In this document: piece by piece, positions 6,025 through 14,862 of the stretch
Layout: every line of letters starts with the position of its first letter
How positions within the stretch are numbered: position 1 is the first letter of the stretch
Assembly: GCA_022729775.1 (NCBI GenBank)
Contig: DZBA01000017.1
Location: 1 to 19,975 of the forward strand
DNA length: 19,975 bases
From: Anaerolinea thermophila
GTDB taxonomy: Bacteria; Chloroflexota; Anaerolineae; Anaerolineales; Villigracilaceae
Reading direction: 5' to 3'
The notes under the pieces: generated by a model
Databases searched by the model: none
Seen by the model: the letters and a program-made list of their open reading frames with translations, nothing else
Told to the model about the DNA's origin: nothing
Program-made: the position numbers and the translations under genes

Positions 6025-9000
6025 ATGCTCACTAAACTCACCCCTTTTCAAAAGAAAATTCGAGATATGCTGAAGACAGCGGATAATCTTTCTATCGTGC
6101 TGGTTGCGTTCTTGGCTATTATGTACGCCTACAGTTTCCCAACATACAGGGCTGCAATTCTGGTTGTGTTTCCTGTCACGGCGGCTGGGTGGTTTTATGG
6201 CATTTACGGCGGATGGGCGGCAAGCGTACTGGCGCTCGCGCTCAACCTGTATCTGGTCAACGCCTATCAAAGCAAAGTAACTTTATATTGGCTGCTTGCC
6301 AATCAAGACGAAAACTTTATCCTCATGGGGCATGTCTTTGTATTTTTGATTGGGATGGGAATTGGCGCTTTGCGTAAGGAGATGGAAAACCGCGCACGCA
6401 CCGAATCCGCGCTGCGCACAAGCGAAGCGCAATACCGCGCCATCGTCGAGAACCAGACAGAGCTCATCTGCCGCGCAACGCCCAATGGCGCGATCACATT
6501 TGCAAATCAAAGTTATCTGAATTTTTTTGGAAAAACTTTACAAGAAGTCATCGGCAGGGATATTTCAACGCGCGACTGTGAAAACAACCAATCTGACATG
6601 GTTAAAGCCAGTGTCGAAAAACTGTGCGCGGAACATCCCATTGTCTCATTTGAAGAGCATTTTATATTCCCCAACGAAAAAACCTATTGGGTGCAATGGG
6701 TATTACAAGAGATTATCGAAAACGGAAAAGCCCTCGAAATCCAATCCATTGGGCGTGACATTACCGCGCGCAAACAAGCAGAAGCGGATTTGCTAGAGCG
6801 GGAAATGCGCCTTGCCACCATCTTCGACAACTCCGCCGACGCCATCATCACCGTAGACGAAAATCAAAGCATCCTCTCTTTCAGCAAAAGCGCGGAAAAA
6901 ATATTTGGGTACACGGAAAGTGAAATTATCGGCAAGTCTTTAACGCTGTTGCTGCCCGAGCGTATCGCCAGCGAGCATCACCATCATCTTCACTCATTTG
7001 CCAACGCGCCGGAATCCTCGCGCATCAAAGACAAGCGTCGCAACATTCAGGGGCGGCGGAAGAACGGCGCAGAATTTCCCGCGGAAGCGTCCATCTCGAA
7101 ATTGAAATCAAAAGACAAAATCATCTTTGCCGCCTTTTTGCGCGACATGAGCGAACCCCTGCGCAAGGAAAAGGAATTACAGTCACAGGCGCGCTTTCTA
7201 TCCCTATTGAATGAAATGACGCACTCCATCATCGCGTCCACCGATTTCAATACCATGATGAAAACACTCGCGGGCGATTTTGCCAACCTGCTCGAAGCTG
7301 ACAACTGTTACATCACCCGCTGCGATGAAATTAAAGAACAAGTTTTCCCGGTTGCCACCACCAACCCATCCAAAGATTTTTTTATGAACTTGGAATATCC
7401 CAAAGGACAAAAGAACCTGACCACCACCGTCCTCGAAGCCGGGCGAATCCTTGTCGCGGAAAATACGCCTGACACAATCTATACCACGCCACAAATCATT
7501 GGACAATTCCCTGAAAAAATTTTCCTCAGCATCCCCTTGATTTACGGAAGCCACAAACTTGGCGCTGCCTTTGCAGGATTTATCGAAACGCGCGAATTCA
7601 CGCAGGAGGAAATCACGCGCGCAGAGCAGGCAAGCAACCAGATTGCATTGGCAATTTGGAACATCCAGCAGGAACTTGAATTGCAGCGCAACCTGCGCGA
7701 AGCAAAAGCCCTCGCGGACATCGCGCAGGCATTGAGCGAAAGCGAGCGCATTGGGTTGAACAACGTGTTGGACCTGATTGTCAATTCAGCCAAAGATTTG
7801 ATTGCAAACGCCGAACAAACCGTCATTCATCTCCTCGATGAAAAAGAACGGATGTTGACATCGCTGGCAGTTGCCGGGTTCAAAGACCCTGAAGGTGGAA
7901 AAAGAAACATGCGCCTCGGGTCAGGTATCGCGGGACAAGTCATCATCAGCGGAGAAACCATCAACATCCAAGACATCCGCACCGACCCACGTTTCTTAAA
8001 ACTAAGCGACGTAGAACCAACTTATCGCTCGCTGATGGTCGCCCCTGTTCGCAGCGGTTCGCAAAATTTAGGGACCATCAGCATCCAAAGCAGCGTGTCT
8101 TATGCCTTCACGCTCAACGACATCAAATTGATTAGTGAATTGGGAACGCAGGCTGCCATTGCCATCGAGAATGCGAATTTATTAGAAAGCACGCAACAAG
8201 CCTTGAAGGAAGCAAACGCGCTTTATCGCATTAATCAGGGTTTGGCTGCCTCGCTCGACCCGGACGACCTGATGCAAGATACCGTCGAACTGCTGCAAAA
8301 GAATTTTAATTATTACTACGTCCAAATTTATGTGGCAGACCCCGATACCGGCGACTTTATCATGCGCGCGGGAAGCGGCAAAATCGGGATGCAGCTCAAA
8401 GCGCGCGGACATCACCTCGCTGCCGGCGAAGGCATTGTCGGGTACACAGCCGAAACCGGCACGTCATTTTTCACCAACGATGTGGATGATATTGTCTCGT
8501 TTGTCCGCAACCCCTTGCTGCCAGATACAAAGTCTGAGCTGGCGGTGCCGGTCAAAACCGGCGGTAATATTCTCGGCTTGCTGGATATTCAGCAAAGACC
8601 GCCCAAGTCCCTCTCCCAGCGCGATATACAATTGGTCAGCGCGGTAGCAGACCAACTTGCCATTGCGCTGCAAAAAGCAGATTTATATGAAAGCCTGCAA
8701 ATTTCGCTGCAACAGGAAAAAGCCATCCGCAACCAGCTCATGCAAAACGAACGCCTGACCGTGATGGGACGCTTGCTCGCGACGGTCTCGCATGAATTGA
8801 ACAACCCGCTGCAAGCCATTCAAAACGCCTTGTTCCTTTTGAAGGAGGAAACTGGCATTTCACCGCAGGGCAAGCAAGACCTCAACATCGTGCTTGCGGA
8901 ATCAGAACGCATGGCAAGCATGATCGAGCGCCTGCGCGACACGTACCGCCCAACGCAAATTGACGACTTCCAGCCGACGCAAATCAACGACATTATCGAG

Positions 9001-9429
9001 GATGTGTACGCGCTCATCTCCACCCACCTGCGCCATAATCAAATCGCGTTTGAATTTCATCCCGACCCCGCGCTGCCCGACATCCCCGCGCTGTCAGACC
9101 AAATTAGACAAGTGGTACTTAATTTATTGATGAATGGCGTGGAAGCCATGTCAGACGGCGGCAAAATCAGAGTCACCACCGAGTTGCAAAAAGACGCGGA
9201 CGAAATTCTCATCACCATTTCGGATAATGGTCCGGGCATCCCGCCCAAAATTTTGCCGACCATCTTCGAAGCCTTTGTCACCAGCAAGGCAAGCGGCACC
9301 GGGCTCGGCTTGACCATCTCGTATGATATTGTCACCAAACATCGCGGGCGCATCAGCGCGGAAAATAATCGCGGCGCGGGCGCAACCTTCAAGATATGGC
9401 TGCCCACCAACAACGGTGAAATTTTATGA
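6025..9429 (+). CDS. Membrane sensor histidine kinase: TM-PAS-PAS-GAF-GAF-GAF-HisKA-HATPase
   Basis: The 1134-residue protein starts with a four-helix membrane unit (about residues 20-118, DUF4118/KdpD-like) without a large external domain. Then come PAS 1 (about 133-250), PAS 2 (256-375), and three GAF domains (about 390-550, 562-720, 732-890). The kinase core follows: H-box TVSHELNNPLQ with phospho-acceptor His923, N-box with Asn1033, G1 box DNGPGIP at 1067 and G2 box GTGLGL at 1091. It should autophosphorylate and pass phosphate to the response regulator whose ATG overlaps its TGA (ATGA, 9426-9429). Ligands are unknown: PAS and GAF may sense redox, gas, cyclic nucleotides or small molecules. 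No Cys-based phytochrome attachment motif was noticed. Ribosome site: weak aaagg before the ATG. Confidence 0.93.
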   Translation: MLTKLTPFQKKIRDMLKTADNLSIVLVAFLAIMYAYSFPTYRAAILVVFPVTAAGWFYGIYGGWAASVLALALNLYLVNAYQSKVTLYWLLANQDENFILMGHVFVFLIGMGIGALRKEMENRARTESALRTSEAQYRAIVENQTELICRATPNGAITFANQSYLNFFGKTLQEVIGRDISTRDCENNQSDMVKASVEKLCAEHPIVSFEEHFIFPNEKTYWVQWVLQEIIENGKALEIQSIGRDITARKQAEADLLEREMRLATIFDNSADAIITVDENQSILSFSKSAEKIFGYTESEIIGKSLTLLLPERIASEHHHHLHSFANAPESSRIKDKRRNIQGRRKNGAEFPAEASISKLKSKDKIIFAAFLRDMSEPLRKEKELQSQARFLSLLNEMTHSIIASTDFNTMMKTLAGDFANLLEADNCYITRCDEIKEQVFPVATTNPSKDFFMNLEYPKGQKNLTTTVLEAGRILVAENTPDTIYTTPQIIGQFPEKIFLSIPLIYGSHKLGAAFAGFIETREFTQEEITRAEQASNQIALAIWNIQQELELQRNLREAKALADIAQALSESERIGLNNVLDLIVNSAKDLIANAEQTVIHLLDEKERMLTSLAVAGFKDPEGGKRNMRLGSGIAGQVIISGETINIQDIRTDPRFLKLSDVEPTYRSLMVAPVRSGSQNLGTISIQSSVSYAFTLNDIKLISELGTQAAIAIENANLLESTQQALKEANALYRINQGLAASLDPDDLMQDTVELLQKNFNYYYVQIYVADPDTGDFIMRAGSGKIGMQLKARGHHLAAGEGIVGYTAETGTSFFTNDVDDIVSFVRNPLLPDTKSELAVPVKTGGNILGLLDIQQRPPKSLSQRDIQLVSAVADQLAIALQKADLYESLQISLQQEKAIRNQLMQNERLTVMGRLLATVSHELNNPLQAIQNALFLLKEETGISPQGKQDLNIVLAESERMASMIERLRDTYRPTQIDDFQPTQINDIIEDVYALISTHLRHNQIAFEFHPDPALPDIPALSDQIRQVVLNLLMNGVEAMSDGGKIRVTTELQKDADEILITISDNGPGIPPKILPTIFEAFVTSKASGTGLGLTISYDIVTKHRGRISAENNRGAGATFKIWLPTNNGEIL

Positions 9430-10220
9430 ACAGTTCAGGGCATATCCTCATTATTGATGACGAAGCCTCGCTGCGGCAAAGCCTTGCGCGCATTCTGCAA
9501 GGAGCGGGCTTTGAAGTGACCACCGCCGAAAACAGCGAGCAGGCATTTGCCTACATTCATTCAACCCGTTTTGATTTGGTATTTATGGATCTGCGGATGC
9601 CGGGCATTCCGGGTTTGGAGGCGCTCAAAACAATTCACGCGAGTTACCCCGCGCTGCCGGTGGTGTTGTTCACCGCGCAGCCGGATGTAAACTCCGCAGT
9701 GGAAGCGCTGCGAAACGGGGCAACCGATTACCTGCTCAAACCGCTCAAACCGCAGGCAATCATCGAGCGCGCGCAGGGCATCATCGCCAGCCAGCAAAAG
9801 GAAAAGCGCAAGCAGGAAATCATGGGGCAAATCGAGACGCTGCAAGCGGAGTTAAAAAGTTTGAACGGCGGGGGGACAGGTCCCTTGCCGCCGCTCAACA
9901 TCAATTCAAATCGTTTTTTGAAACGCGGCGCGCTGGCGTTGGATACGCACAAACGCTGCCTGATCATCAACGAAAGAACCATCAACATCCCGCCCACGTC
10001 TTTCGATTACCTGCTCGTTTTGGCGCGTCATTCTCCCAAAGTGGTCGGATATCAAACGCTGGTTGCCGAGGCGCAGGGGTATCAAGCCGACACGCACGAA
10101 GCGCAGGAACTTTCCAAGTGGCACATTCACCAACTGCGGCAAGCCATCGAAGAAGACACGCACAATCCCTCTTTTTTGATCAACGTGCGCGGAATGGGAT
10201 ACCGTCTCGTCGCGGATTAG
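9426..10220 (+). CDS. Response regulator, OmpR/PhoB type (REC + winged helix)
   Basis: The 264-residue protein has an N-terminal receiver domain with the acidic pair D11-D12, phospho-acceptor D55 (FMDLRMPG), T83 and K105 (LLKPLKP). A short helical linker (about 125-150, QKEKRKQEIMGQIETLQAEL, coiled-coil-like) leads to a C-terminal trans_reg_C winged helix (about 165-264): ALDTHKRCLIINERTINIPP is the N-terminal strand sheet, SKWHIHQLRQAIEE the recognition helix, and FLINVRGMGYRLV the closing wing signature. It is a DNA-binding transcription regulator, cognate to the kinase with which it overlaps by four bases. Its gene ends in a four-base stop-to-stop overlap with the convergent FAD oxidoreductase, so no terminator separates them. 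Confidence 0.93.
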   Translation: MNSSGHILIIDDEASLRQSLARILQGAGFEVTTAENSEQAFAYIHSTRFDLVFMDLRMPGIPGLEALKTIHASYPALPVVLFTAQPDVNSAVEALRNGATDYLLKPLKPQAIIERAQGIIASQQKEKRKQEIMGQIETLQAELKSLNGGGTGPLPPLNINSNRFLKRGALALDTHKRCLIINERTINIPPTSFDYLLVLARHSPKVVGYQTLVAEAQGYQADTHEAQELSKWHIHQLRQAIEEDTHNPSFLINVRGMGYRLVAD

Positions 10221-11488
10221 TCCATCATCATCCGCGCGGCTTTACGCCCAATCTCGACGGCGAAATTTGTGCCGCGATCCCAAGGGTAAACCTGGCTCAT
10301 CGAAGCAAAGTATAAGCCTGCGATGGGCGTTTGAATTGCGGGGATATTGCGCGAATGATTCACCAGCGGAACAGGCTGCGCGTAATGGGTTTTATGCACC
10401 CAAATTTTATTGATCCACTCGCGTTTGAATTCGGGATTGAATTTTTGGAACGCGGGAATGAAACGCGCCAGCAATTCTTCATCGCTCATCGAAAAATATT
10501 CATGTCCCAATTCGAGATAATCGCCCGCGTAGATGATATGCTCGCCGCCGAAATTATCCTTTGAAACATAATTGGTATGCTCCACCAACGCAAGGAAGGG
10601 ATAGCCCTCTTCCTTTGGCACGTTGAACCAGTAATAGCCTTCTTTGGAAAGTTGCTGTTTGAGCGAGAGCGTCATCACCACCGCGCCCATAGACTTTAAT
10701 TCGAGCAAACCTTTCAAATAAGATTCGGGCAGGTCGGGGCATAACTTTGCCATGAGGTTTGGCGAAGAGGTGACAAGAACCTTATCGAAAGATTCGCCAT
10801 CCACGCTTACCATGCCTGAATCACTTTTAATGGATTTTACGCTCGCGCCCAGTTTGATATTCACGCCCTGATTTCTTAACTGCTCTGCGAATAAATCTGC
10901 AAAGTTTTGAAAGCCGCCCTCGAAAGTTCCCAACCGCGTCGTGCGCGCATGCATCCGCGCCCACAGCCACGCCATGTTGACATCCTTATAAAAAGAACCG
11001 AACTTGCCGACCAGAAGCGGCTTCCACATTTGCTCATAGACTTGCCTGCCCGCGTATTTAATCATCCACTCTTCCGCGGTGACTTTTTCCAGCGCGCGCC
11101 AGTTGTTTGTAATCCGCAGGAATAGACCCACAAATCCAAAGCGGATTTTATTAATGCCAAAGCCAAGACCGGGGAAAAGCAGCGCGTTGAGAATCGAATC
11201 GAAGGGGTACCATTTTTGTTTGTGGAACATGACCGTCAGCGGGCGCGGAAAGATGACCTTATCCTCCAGCCCCAGCTCGCGGATGAGTCCCAGCATTTCG
11301 CTATCCGATTGAAACCAATGATGATAAAACTTTTCCACCGACCATTTCCAGCCCGGCTCTTTGAACCCGCTCGCAAGTCCGCCTGCAAAATTCGCTGATT
11401 CAAAAATGGTGATGTCGTGTCCCGCTTTTCTTAAATCATAAGCGGCAGCCATGCCGCCATATCCAGCCCCAATGATTGCAATTTTCAT
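10217..11488 (-). CDS. FAD-dependent amine-oxidase-like oxidoreductase
   Basis: The 423-residue protein opens with the dinucleotide-binding fold MKIAIIGAGYGGMAAA (GAGYGG at 7-12), followed by DITIFESANFAGGLASGF, the acidic end of strand 2 and the GG doublet of the amine oxidase/protoporphyrinogen oxidase/desaturase superfamily. The C-terminus GLYFASMSQVYPWDRGTNFAV matches the second FAD-contact region (GLYFAG...DRGxNxAV). FAD-linked oxidation or isomerisation is expected; carotenoid, porphyrin or sugar substrates cannot be separated from sequence. GGAG seven bases before the ATG supports the start. It lies 14 bases after the response-regulator gene 11503-12135, suggesting one transcript, and converges with the OmpR-type regulator by a 4-base overlap. 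Confidence 0.85.
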   Translation of the reverse strand: MKIAIIGAGYGGMAAAYDLRKAGHDITIFESANFAGGLASGFKEPGWKWSVEKFYHHWFQSDSEMLGLIRELGLEDKVIFPRPLTVMFHKQKWYPFDSILNALLFPGLGFGINKIRFGFVGLFLRITNNWRALEKVTAEEWMIKYAGRQVYEQMWKPLLVGKFGSFYKDVNMAWLWARMHARTTRLGTFEGGFQNFADLFAEQLRNQGVNIKLGASVKSIKSDSGMVSVDGESFDKVLVTSSPNLMAKLCPDLPESYLKGLLELKSMGAVVMTLSLKQQLSKEGYYWFNVPKEEGYPFLALVEHTNYVSKDNFGGEHIIYAGDYLELGHEYFSMSDEELLARFIPAFQKFNPEFKREWINKIWVHKTHYAQPVPLVNHSRNIPAIQTPIAGLYFASMSQVYPWDRGTNFAVEIGRKAARMMMD

Positions 11489-11502
11489 TTACGCTCCAGA
11501 AT

Positions 11503-12135
11503 TTATGTTTTCGTTTCCCGCTCCAATCGTTCAGCGAGAGCCTTAAGTTTACCCCATTCCTGCCGAATGGCATAAATCATGAGCAGGGTTTTCAACCAGC
11601 GTAAATTACATTGCGGAGATTGCGCCAACATCTCGAACAGCCGCACCGACTCATCATCGGTCCGCCGCGCTTTGGAATATTCGAGCGCCAATTCTTCAAG
11701 GCGCGCGCTATCGAACTGCGGATTTTTTGCGCGGAACTCGCGCAGCTGCGCGCTGACATATTCGACAGCGGTTTCCAATTCTTCGATGATAAAAGGTTTG
11801 GTCAGGTACGCCTGCACCCCGATTTCTTCCGCCGCGTTAAGCGTTGCTATATCCCTTTCCGCTGAGATGACAATGCAAGCGGTATCCGGGAACTGCCGCG
11901 AGATGTTTTTATAGGCTGTCAAGCCATCCATCTCCGGCATATTAATATCCATGATCACAATATCGGGGCGATATTCTTTCGCCATCTCCACTGCTTGCAG
12001 CCCATTCGACGCAATGGCAACCACTTCCACATTGTCCAGCGCGGAAAACATCAAGCGCGTGCTGCGGCGGGTTTCATGAGAATCATCGGCAATCAATACT
12101 CGCAATTTTGGGGAGGGGGCTGCATTTTGTGTCAT
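11503..12135 (-). CDS. Response regulator with receiver domain and helical C-terminal tail
   Basis: The 210-residue protein has a receiver domain (about 10-130): D17-D18 acidic pair, phospho-acceptor D63 in IVIMDINMPEMDG, S91 and K113 in LTKPF. The remaining roughly 75 residues (EELALEYSKARRTDDESVRLFEML...) are helical, with the character of a TPR-like repeat, and have no recognisable helix-turn-helix or catalytic motif. It probably acts by protein contact rather than direct DNA binding. No kinase lies beside it in the same operon; the large kinase at 6025-9429 already has a partner but could phosphorylate both. Start: ATG after taggaaaaaaac, a modest ribosome site. Confidence 0.85.
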   Translation of the reverse strand: MTQNAAPSPKLRVLIADDSHETRRSTRLMFSALDNVEVVAIASNGLQAVEMAKEYRPDIVIMDINMPEMDGLTAYKNISRQFPDTACIVISAERDIATLNAAEEIGVQAYLTKPFIIEELETAVEYVSAQLREFRAKNPQFDSARLEELALEYSKARRTDDESVRLFEMLAQSPQCNLRWLKTLLMIYAIRQEWGKLKALAERLERETKT

Positions 12136-12171
12136 GTTTTTTTCCTACAGAGTAATCAACCTTGATATTAC

Positions 12172-12191
12172 ACTCGACAACGCTTGCGAGT
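12172..12191. promoter_or_regulatory. Imperfect dyad upstream of the response-regulator gene
   Basis: ACTCGACAAcgcTTGCGAGT is an inverted repeat with one unpaired base, 37 bases upstream of the ATG at 12135. It could be an operator or the terminator stem of the flippase unit; no T-tract follows in the minus direction. Read as weak evidence only. Confidence 0.25.
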
Positions 12192-12249
12192 ATAACCCAA
12201 AGCCCCTGCTGGAAAAATTACCCTTCCGTACTAAAACGCCCCGTCGCGT

Positions 12250-13272
12250 TTACGCGGATTCTTGATTCCCCAACTCACTGCGGATATTTTCGCTCCATTT
12301 GATTCCTTCGCGCGCGAGGTAATATGCGCCAAGCAGCGTAATGGGAAGCCAGAGCGCGACATGCAGCGTGAGCGTGTACCCGGCTGCGGTGGCGTGGTCC
12401 ACGCCGTAAGCGGTTAAGACCGCGATGCCGGGCGCGTCAAAAGTGCCGATGTAACCCGGCGCGGATGGTATCGTCGTCGCAAGGTTGACAATGCCATTCA
12501 TCAACATCAGCGCGAAAAAAGAAACGCTAAAGTCAAAGGCGTGCATGACAAACCAATATTTTCCCGTTTCCAAAAGCCAGATGATGACGGATGTAAAGAA
12601 AACCATCAGCACGTTGAACGGGGAACGCAGCGAAGCAAGCCCGTCGAGGAATTTGTGCATGATGCCATTAATTTTCTCATGCAAGCGTTTGGGAGCAAGA
12701 CGCTCAATCGTCCATGCGCCAATTTTCGCCGTAACCTGCGGAAACATCGCCGCAAGCAAAAACACAAACAACGCGCCGAGAAATACGCCCGTCCCGACAA
12801 TCGCCACTTGCTGAATGTTGCCCACAAAGCCGGATGCCCCGGTGAGTTTTGCCAGCTCGGACAAATTGACAAACACAAACGCCAGCATCACCACGCCATC
12901 GAAGATTCTTTCCACGATGATGGTCGCCAGCGAAGCGGAGACTGGCACGCCTTCCTTGCGTTTAAGGATGACCGCGCGTAACACTTCGCCCGCGCGCGCG
13001 GGATAAATATTATTTCCCATATACCCTATGGTCGTGATGGGAAACATGGTTCGGGTTGGAATTTCTTTAATGGGTTTAAGCAGGTAGTGCCATCTCCACG
13101 CCCGCACCCACACGCCGACAAAATACACGCCAATCCCCGGAATCAACCAGAAATAATTTGCTTTTTGAACCGTCCCCCAAAATTCATTGAGTTTAAGTCC
13201 GCGTAATGAAAGCCAGATAAATACGACGCTGATAAGTACGCCAAGCCAAAATTGCCAGTTTTTGATTTTCAT
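12250..13272 (-). CDS. Flippase-like membrane protein, LPG-synthase TM family (UPF0104)
   Basis: The 340-residue, all-membrane protein has a family N-terminus (MKIKNWQFWLGVLISVVFIWLSLRG split over the first helix), the conserved YFVGVWVRAWRWHYLL loop near 50-66, the GYMGNNIYPARAGEVLRAVIL segment near 88-108 (NNxxPARAGExxR is the family hallmark) and VERIFDGVVMLAF near 126-138. About eight hydrophobic helices are seen. The family covers the flippase part of MprF and archaeal AglD-like proteins; lipid or lipid-linked sugar translocation is the likely role, substrate unknown. It lies 37 bases after the DUF177 gene on the same strand and may be the last gene of that unit. Only the ATG at 13272 fits; no strong ribosome site precedes it. 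Confidence 0.85.
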   Translation of the reverse strand: MKIKNWQFWLGVLISVVFIWLSLRGLKLNEFWGTVQKANYFWLIPGIGVYFVGVWVRAWRWHYLLKPIKEIPTRTMFPITTIGYMGNNIYPARAGEVLRAVILKRKEGVPVSASLATIIVERIFDGVVMLAFVFVNLSELAKLTGASGFVGNIQQVAIVGTGVFLGALFVFLLAAMFPQVTAKIGAWTIERLAPKRLHEKINGIMHKFLDGLASLRSPFNVLMVFFTSVIIWLLETGKYWFVMHAFDFSVSFFALMLMNGIVNLATTIPSAPGYIGTFDAPGIAVLTAYGVDHATAAGYTLTLHVALWLPITLLGAYYLAREGIKWSENIRSELGNQESA

Positions 13273-13309
13273 GGGCGTGATTGTATCCTGTGGTTTTTTA
13301 CGCCAGCCA

Positions 13310-13819
13310 TCACTTCAACAAATCCTTCAAAATAGAAAAAGGCGAATCGTGATCGTCCTGGTTATGCCCGCAATCGCCCACGTTGAGGTTTTGTCCGCAC
13401 TCGATGCACAATCCCAGACAATTGGGTTTGCAAATCGGGCTGATGGGAATTTCAAGGATGGCGTACTCGCGCAGGAGATCCGCAAAGTCAATGTGCGCGT
13501 CTTCCGGGAGGATGAGACCTGAATCCGTGACGGAACGCGCGTCGAAGGCATAGAGTTCTTCGAACGACCATTCAAGTTGATGGTCGAAATCGGTCAAACA
13601 ACGGACACATTCGAGGGTGGTCTCTGCCATAAAATCGGCTTTGACAAATAATCCCTGCGGGGTGCGAGAGATGTTGAGGATACCCGAAAAATCGCGCAGC
13701 TCAAAATCATCGCTGAGTCTGATTTTGTTAAACTCAAACGGGAAGTCATGATTGCGCCCGATTTCTTCATGGGCGATAAATCCAACATTAATACGAAAGG
13801 GTTTCTTTGGGCTAGGCAT
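13310..13819 (-). CDS. DUF177 (YceD-family) protein with four-cysteine motif
   Basis: The 169-residue protein matches DUF177/YceD: a beta-rich N-terminal region, ECVRCLTDF at about 94-102, and the metal-binding-like CKPNCLGLCIECGQNLN with a further Cys-Gly-His (DCGHNQ) near the C-terminus, followed by SPFSILKDLL, the usual end. In many bacteria the family member lies directly before rpmF (ribosomal protein L32) and has been tied to 23S rRNA accumulation and ribosome assembly. Here rpmF is not next to it; a flippase gene follows instead. The ATG at 13819 has no Shine-Dalgarno; the sequence just upstream is a CT-rich (minus strand) tandem repeat. Confidence 0.85.
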   Translation of the reverse strand: MPSPKKPFRINVGFIAHEEIGRNHDFPFEFNKIRLSDDFELRDFSGILNISRTPQGLFVKADFMAETTLECVRCLTDFDHQLEWSFEELYAFDARSVTDSGLILPEDAHIDFADLLREYAILEIPISPICKPNCLGLCIECGQNLNVGDCGHNQDDHDSPFSILKDLLK

Positions 13820-13821
13820 GG

Positions 13822-13884
13822 GGTTGAGTTACAAGTTGCAGGTTGAAGGTTAGAAGGTTGGAAGGTTACAGGTTGAATGTAACC
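13822..13884. repeat. Degenerate tandem repeat (7-8 base unit) with terminal hairpin
   Basis: The stretch is built of variations of gttgaag / gttacaag / gttagaag / gttggaag. Its right end forms a 7-bp hairpin, ggttaca (13864-13870) with tgtaacc (13878-13884). It separates the DUF177 start from the polyprenyl synthase end, so it would lie in the mRNA just before the DUF177 start codon. Such ggtta-rich repeats are seen between genes in environmental Chloroflexota genomes (recalled). Confidence 0.6.
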
Positions 13885-13895
13885 AATTTACCAAT

Positions 13896-14861
13896 CTATA
13901 TTCTTCTATCTACAATATATTTTGCGAGGCTTTCGAGCGCGTCGCGTTCGGGACATTTCTCGCAGGCGTTGAGTCTGGTGAGCGCGCGGTCTACGCACTG
14001 TTCCGCTTCGACCATTGCTTTTTGCGCGCAGCTGCTTGCGCGGATATTTTCCACAAGCCGCGTCATATTTTCGGTATGCGTCCAGCCGCCTTGCGGCAGG
14101 GATAGCACATCCATATCATCCGGGTTGATTTCGGCATAATAGATTGCAGGCAGGGTGACCAGCCCGTTGAGCAGGTCAGAGCCGAGCGGCTTGCCCACTG
14201 CGTTTTGGTCGCCGTTGAAGTCGAGGATGTCATCCACAATTTGGAACGCCATCCCAATCTGATAGCCAAAATCGCGCATGGCTTCCACCATGTCCGCGCT
14301 GGCGTCGCTGACCATCGCCGCGCCGCGCGAAGTTAACTCAAAAAGGGAAGCGGTCTTTGCGTAAATACGTTTGTAATAATTCTCGCGGCTGACCAGCCCG
14401 CGCGAGGCAAACATCTGCGTCAATTCGCCGTTGACAATGGTGGCAAGCGTTTCAGAAAATAACTTCATCAACGGCAGGTGATCCACTTCGGCGGCGAGGA
14501 CAGCCGCGCGCGCAAAGAGAAAATCGCCGGTGAGGACAGTCGCGGGCGGCGACCAGCGCGCGTTCAACGTTGCCATGCCGCGCCGCAATAACGCGCCGTC
14601 AATCAAATCATCATGGACAAGCGTGGCGGTGTGCAATAATTCAACTGCCGCGCTGAACGTAACGCTTCTTTCGAGCGGCGCGCTCAACATGTTTCCAACG
14701 AGCAAGCCAAGAGTCGGGCGGACGCGCTTGCCTCCCGCCGACATTAAATGGTCGAGGGCGGCGCGCAAATCGGAATGAGATTCGTCTGCCTGACTCCTCA
14801 TTCGTTCTTCAACGAGTTTGATTTCTTCTGTTACGGGTGAAATAAAAGATACTGCGCTCAA
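13896..14861 (-). CDS. Trans-polyprenyl diphosphate synthase (isoprenoid chain elongation)
   Basis: The 321-residue protein carries both aspartate-rich motifs: LVHDDLIDGALLRR (first DDxxD, residues 84-88) and QIVDDILDFNGD (second DDxxD), plus GGKRVRPTL near residue 43 for the pyrophosphate. It condenses isopentenyl diphosphate onto an allylic diphosphate, giving a long-chain product for quinones or lipids; chain length is not readable. The start is taken as TTG at 14861: GGGGAG lies a few bases upstream, and TTG comes one base after the tatD stop. Longer ATG starts at 14894 or 14915 would overlap tatD with residues unlike the family. It is probably co-transcribed with tatD. Confidence 0.9.
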   Translation of the reverse strand: MSAVSFISPVTEEIKLVEERMRSQADESHSDLRAALDHLMSAGGKRVRPTLGLLVGNMLSAPLERSVTFSAAVELLHTATLVHDDLIDGALLRRGMATLNARWSPPATVLTGDFLFARAAVLAAEVDHLPLMKLFSETLATIVNGELTQMFASRGLVSRENYYKRIYAKTASLFELTSRGAAMVSDASADMVEAMRDFGYQIGMAFQIVDDILDFNGDQNAVGKPLGSDLLNGLVTLPAIYYAEINPDDMDVLSLPQGGWTHTENMTRLVENIRASSCAQKAMVEAEQCVDRALTRLNACEKCPERDALESLAKYIVDRRI

Positions 14862-14862
14862 A

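Noticed and set aside
6025..9429. Phytochrome-type photoreceptor
   Set aside because: GAF domains are present, but no PHY domain or bilin-attachment pattern was recognised, and no heme oxygenase gene is near.
12541..12981. Plus-strand 146-codon open frame
   Set aside because: It is antisense to the flippase-like gene, has a low-complexity composition and no ribosome site or family motif.
13822..13884. CRISPR array
   Set aside because: The units are 7-8 bases long and degenerate, with no spacers and no cas genes nearby.
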